Positions 31,241 through 34,026 of a stretch of DNA of 34,026 bases are shown in pieces. The notes beneath the pieces were generated by a model that worked only from the letters and a program-made list of their open reading frames with translations, was not told where the DNA came from and did not search any database. Position 1 is the stretch's first letter, and the number at the start of each line of letters is the position of its first letter. This stretch comes from Bacillota bacterium. GTDB taxonomy: Bacteria > Bacillota > Clostridia > Christensenellales > DTU072. The stretch lies in contig WQYD01000014.1 in NCBI GenBank assembly GCA_009781445.1, forward strand, positions 1 to 34,026, given 5' to 3'. The translations under genes and the position numbers were made by a program.

Positions 31241-33889
31241 ATGTCATTGTCGTGGGATAAAATTCAAGATAACGCAGTAAGTTTTAGTAAGCGTTGGGAA
31301 AAAGCTTTCAATGAGGAGGCGCAATCTCAAACATTTTTGGTTAGTTTTCTGCAAGTTTTTGGAGTCACCGACCCCGAAAATGTCGGAAATTTTGAATTCA
31401 AAATTCCGCTTTCAAGTGGCAAAACAGGCTATGTTGATTACCTTTGGAAAGGAAAAATTGCTATTGAAATGAAATCTAAGGGCAAAGACCTTAAAACCGC
31501 GTTTGAGCAACTGAAAAACTATTTAATGAATCTGCCCATTGAGCAAATACCCGATTTGTGGCTTGTAAGTGATTTTGAAAATATGCGCTTATATCGCCGT
31601 TCTGCCAATTTAATTTATGATTTTAAAACAAAAGACTTAAAAAAGCATATTAGAAAATTTGCCGAAATCGCAGGCTACGATTTGGAGCATATCCGCGATA
31701 ACTTGGTTGAGGTTAACAAGAATGCCGCCGAAAAAATGGCTAAACTTTATGACGAATTAAAAAGCTACGGTTATACGGGGCATAATTTAGAGGTTTATTT
31801 AGTCCGCTTGTTGTTTTGTCTATTTGCAGACGACACGGGCATTTTCCCTCAAGATACTTTTTATCATTATATTAACAATTCAAAAATTGACGGATCAGAT
31901 TTGTCGGAACGAATAGGCAAATTGTTTGAAGTTCTTAATATGGACGAGCAGACGCGCAGTGAGCGCAAATTACTGTCTGACGAATTAAGAAAGTTTCGCT
32001 ACATTAACGGAAGTTTATTCGCCGAACTCTTGCCTACCGCAGAGTTTAACAGAAAAATGCGACAAATTTTACTTGATTGTATAGATTTTGATTGGAGCAA
32101 AATTTCCCCCGCTATTTTTGGCGCAATGTTTCAAGGCGTTATGAACAAAGAAAAACGCCGTGAATTAGGCGCGCATTACACAAGCGAAGAAAATATTTTG
32201 AAGCTTATAAACCCCCTTTTCATGGATGGCTTGTGGCAGGAGTTTGAAAAGTTAAAGGCAGATAAGCGCGCACTTGATTTATTTCACACAAAAATTAGTA
32301 AGCTTAAATTCCTTGACCCTGCTTGCGGTTGCGGAAACTTTTTGATCATTACTTATAGGGAATTGCGCTTGTTAGAGTTTGAAATATTAAAAATGAAGGT
32401 GGACACAAATCAACTTGTTTTTGACATTTCGCCAATGCTAAAGGTTAATGTGGAGCAATTTTACGGCATTGAGTACGAAGAGTTCCCCTGCCAAATAGCA
32501 ACTGTCGGAATGTGGTTAATCGACCACCAAATGAATCTTTTATTTGCAGAGCAGTTTGGCACTTATTACGCAAGACTTCCATTAACTCAAAGTGCGAAAA
32601 TCGTGCATGGCAATGCTTTGCGATTGGATTGGCAGAATGTTGTGCCAAAACAAGAGTTGAGTTATATTTTGGGCAATCCGCCGTTTAGGGGGGCAAGAAG
32701 AATGGAAGAGTACCAAAAGGCAGATATGCTAGTTGTGTTTGGAGCTAAATATAAAAATGTCGGGAATCTTGATTATGTTTCTGCATGGTATAAAAGAGCA
32801 AGCGATTACATTCAAAATACTATGATAAGATGTGCTTTTGTTTCAACAAACTCCATTACACAAGGTGGACAAGTTGCAATTTTGTGGGAGCCACTAACTA
32901 AAAGCGGAATTTATATTAATTTTGGCGTTCCTACATTTGTGTGGAATAATGAGGCAAAGGGCAAAGCGGCTGTGCATTGTGTCATTATAGGATTCAGCCA
33001 AATTAAGACCGAGCCAAGGATAAGTCCATACCTGACGGAAACGCCAATGGTTTTTATTGATAGGCGAAAAAAGCCGATTTGTCCAGTTCCTGAATTAGTT
33101 GAAGGCAATCACCCAGGCAGCGGAATGGCGTTGTATTTAACAGAAGAGGAACGCAGTTTCTTTATATTAAGTGAGCCGCTTTCCGAAAAATATATCCGCC
33201 CAATTATTGGGGCTTATGAATTTCTAAATAATAAAAAACGCTATTGCTTATGGTTATTAAATGCAAATCCGACCGATTTGAAAAAAATGCCTTTGGTTGT
33301 GAAACGCATTGAAATAGTACGCCAAACAAGATTAGCTAATTCTGATAAATCAGTACGGCGTCTTGCAGAAACTCCTACTTTATTTAGAGAAATGATTAAC
33401 CCTAAAACTGCAATAGTGGTGCCGATTAACTCAACTGAAAGAAGAAAGTACATTCCTTTGGGTTTCATTGACGATTCTGTAATTACTAGTAACAAATTGA
33501 ATATTATACCAAATGCCACTCTTTATCATTTTGGTATATTGACCTCAAATGTTCACATGGCTTGGATGAGAGCAGTTGGCGGAAAACTGAAAAGCGACTA
33601 TAATTATTCGAAAGAGCTGGTTTATAATTGTTTCCCGTGGGCTGGGGCAACCGACACGCAAAAAGTCGAAATTGAAAAACTTGCTCAAGTCATTTTAGAC
33701 ACTCGTGCAAATTATCCGACAAGTTCACTTGCCGACCTTTACGACCCTTTAACTATGCCACCCGAATTGCTAAAAGCGCATCAAAATCTTGATAAAGCGG
33801 TTATGAAGCTTTATGGTTTCCTCTCAACCATGTCCGAATCCGACTGCGTTGCAGAACTAATGAAACTTTACCAACAAAAAACAAAATAA
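31241..33889 (+). CDS. Single-chain MmeI-type (type IIG/IIL) restriction enzyme and DNA adenine methyltransferase
   Basis: An 882-aa cytoplasmic protein. An N-terminal PD-(D/E)xK nuclease is visible as Asp66 ... Glu76-Met-Lys78 (YVDYLWKGKIAIEMK). A helical linker (about 160-300) leads to the N6-adenine methyltransferase: motif X-like ELGAHYTSEENIL (308-320), SAM-binding DPACGCGNF (359-367) and catalytic NPPF (479-482). A target-recognition region follows, with a RRKKPI...VPELVEGN segment typical of the MmeI family, and a C-terminal part near 790-882. Length fits MmeI relatives (about 900 aa). Such enzymes recognise a short asymmetric site, methylate one strand and cut about 20 nt away; the site here cannot be read. 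Intact nuclease residues suggest it is active, not a lone methylase. It has its own promoter and terminator and no partner gene in the window. Confidence 0.9.
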   Translation: MSLSWDKIQDNAVSFSKRWEKAFNEEAQSQTFLVSFLQVFGVTDPENVGNFEFKIPLSSGKTGYVDYLWKGKIAIEMKSKGKDLKTAFEQLKNYLMNLPIEQIPDLWLVSDFENMRLYRRSANLIYDFKTKDLKKHIRKFAEIAGYDLEHIRDNLVEVNKNAAEKMAKLYDELKSYGYTGHNLEVYLVRLLFCLFADDTGIFPQDTFYHYINNSKIDGSDLSERIGKLFEVLNMDEQTRSERKLLSDELRKFRYINGSLFAELLPTAEFNRKMRQILLDCIDFDWSKISPAIFGAMFQGVMNKEKRRELGAHYTSEENILKLINPLFMDGLWQEFEKLKADKRALDLFHTKISKLKFLDPACGCGNFLIITYRELRLLEFEILKMKVDTNQLVFDISPMLKVNVEQFYGIEYEEFPCQIATVGMWLIDHQMNLLFAEQFGTYYARLPLTQSAKIVHGNALRLDWQNVVPKQELSYILGNPPFRGARRMEEYQKADMLVVFGAKYKNVGNLDYVSAWYKRASDYIQNTMIRCAFVSTNSITQGGQVAILWEPLTKSGIYINFGVPTFVWNNEAKGKAAVHCVIIGFSQIKTEPRISPYLTETPMVFIDRRKKPICPVPELVEGNHPGSGMALYLTEEERSFFILSEPLSEKYIRPIIGAYEFLNNKKRYCLWLLNANPTDLKKMPLVVKRIEIVRQTRLANSDKSVRRLAETPTLFREMINPKTAIVVPINSTERRKYIPLGFIDDSVITSNKLNIIPNATLYHFGILTSNVHMAWMRAVGGKLKSDYNYSKELVYNCFPWAGATDTQKVEIEKLAQVILDTRANYPTSSLADLYDPLTMPPELLKAHQNLDKAVMKLYGFLSTMSESDCVAELMKLYQQKTK

Positions 33890-33902
33890 CTATGGAGCAT
33901 TT

Positions 33903-33939
33903 AAAAAAACACCTCTCAAATAACTGAGAGGTGTTTTTT
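33903..33939 (+). terminator. Intrinsic terminator of the restriction-modification gene
   Basis: AAAAAACACCTCTCA pairs perfectly with TGAGAGGTGTTTTTT around a 6-nt loop, beginning about 14 nt after the stop codon. The A-run/T-run flanks make it usable in both directions. Confidence 0.9.
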
Positions 33940-33950
33940 GTGTTGTTGTT

Positions 33951-34006
33951 GATTGGTGCTTGTTGGTTGGTGTTTGGTGGTTAGTGTTTGGTGTTTGTTG
34001 GTTAGC
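33951..34006 (+). repeat. Eight-unit GT-rich heptamer array
   Basis: Eight consecutive 7-mers of the type GGTTGGT / GTTTGGT / GTTTGTT (56 bp, twice the usual 28-bp cassette). They follow the terminator directly. Related 7-mers occur at the left edge of the window (about 22-38). No core is seen next to it, but the window ends shortly after. Confidence 0.7.
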
Positions 34007-34026
34007 GGGCTATTGATGTTCCCTTG

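Noticed and set aside
33085-33115. PVPELVEG in the restriction enzyme as an inserted palindromic repeat peptide
   Set aside because: The segment aligns in position and pattern with the native VPxMVxGN segment of MmeI-family proteins as I recall them, so no insertion is needed.
33951-34006. Possible CRISPR array in the GT-rich repeats
   Set aside because: Units are 7 bp, directly adjacent and degenerate, with no 25-40-bp repeats or unique spacers, and no cas genes are present.

Overview
The window looks like a chromosome segment of an anaerobic, Gram-positive-type bacterium, most likely an uncultured gut or rumen member of the Clostridia. That is an inference from gene content, not from a marker gene. 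Support comes from a GlpA-like / HcnA-GlpB-like / DUF1667 flavoprotein unit, two GPH-family sugar symporters, a cytoplasmic GH20 hexosaminidase, and two giant surface proteins built from bacterial Ig-like and MBG/YDG repeats. Standard sigma-70-type promoters are visible. Some genes have Shine-Dalgarno (SD) sites and others appear to lack them.

Layout. 1-400: a mosaic of hairpins and 7-bp repeats, then a tRNA-Leu(UAA) on the minus strand with its terminator and promoter. 748-4639: mgtC behind a consensus promoter, then an FAD oxidoreductase with a BFD-like [2Fe-2S] domain, a second FAD/NAD oxidoreductase and a DUF1667 protein. 4840-8699 (plus): a CASTOR/POLLUX-like channel, a small membrane protein with an HELGH metal-binding motif overlapping its end, and a GPH symporter. 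30798 down to 9090 (minus): a 1968-aa membrane-anchored GLUG/MBG protein, GH20 beta-N-acetylhexosaminidase, a class II aldolase, a second GPH symporter, and a 3853-aa lipoprotein of Ig-like, MBG and LamG-like repeats. This looks like a surface-binding, uptake and breakdown locus for an amino-sugar-containing (possibly fucosylated) glycan. 31241-33889 (plus): a single-chain MmeI-type restriction-methyltransferase with its own promoter and terminator.

The most unusual content is between the genes. A 20-bp core, GGAATCTAAATATCATTATT, occurs ten times, always intergenic or at a gene's last codons. It is joined to cassettes of tandem 7-bp units. At least nine different 7-mers are used, but most cassettes contain four units (28 bp), and on one side the cassette usually starts 3 nt from the core. 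The other side carries a conserved joint (about GTTAAATCCATA) leading to another cassette or to a hairpin module. Two copies are assembled into 142-154-bp elements with inverted GCGCACA-type ends. The hairpin array beside the tRNA uses ATATCATT-like spacers that resemble the middle of the core. I know of heptameric tandem repeats in cyanobacteria, but not of a core-plus-fixed-length-cassette arrangement like this. No protein in the window is an obvious partner. These elements abut or overlap several start and stop codons.

The two giant surface genes share a second oddity: a -10 box 6-7 nt before the start codon and no SD, which predicts leaderless mRNAs.
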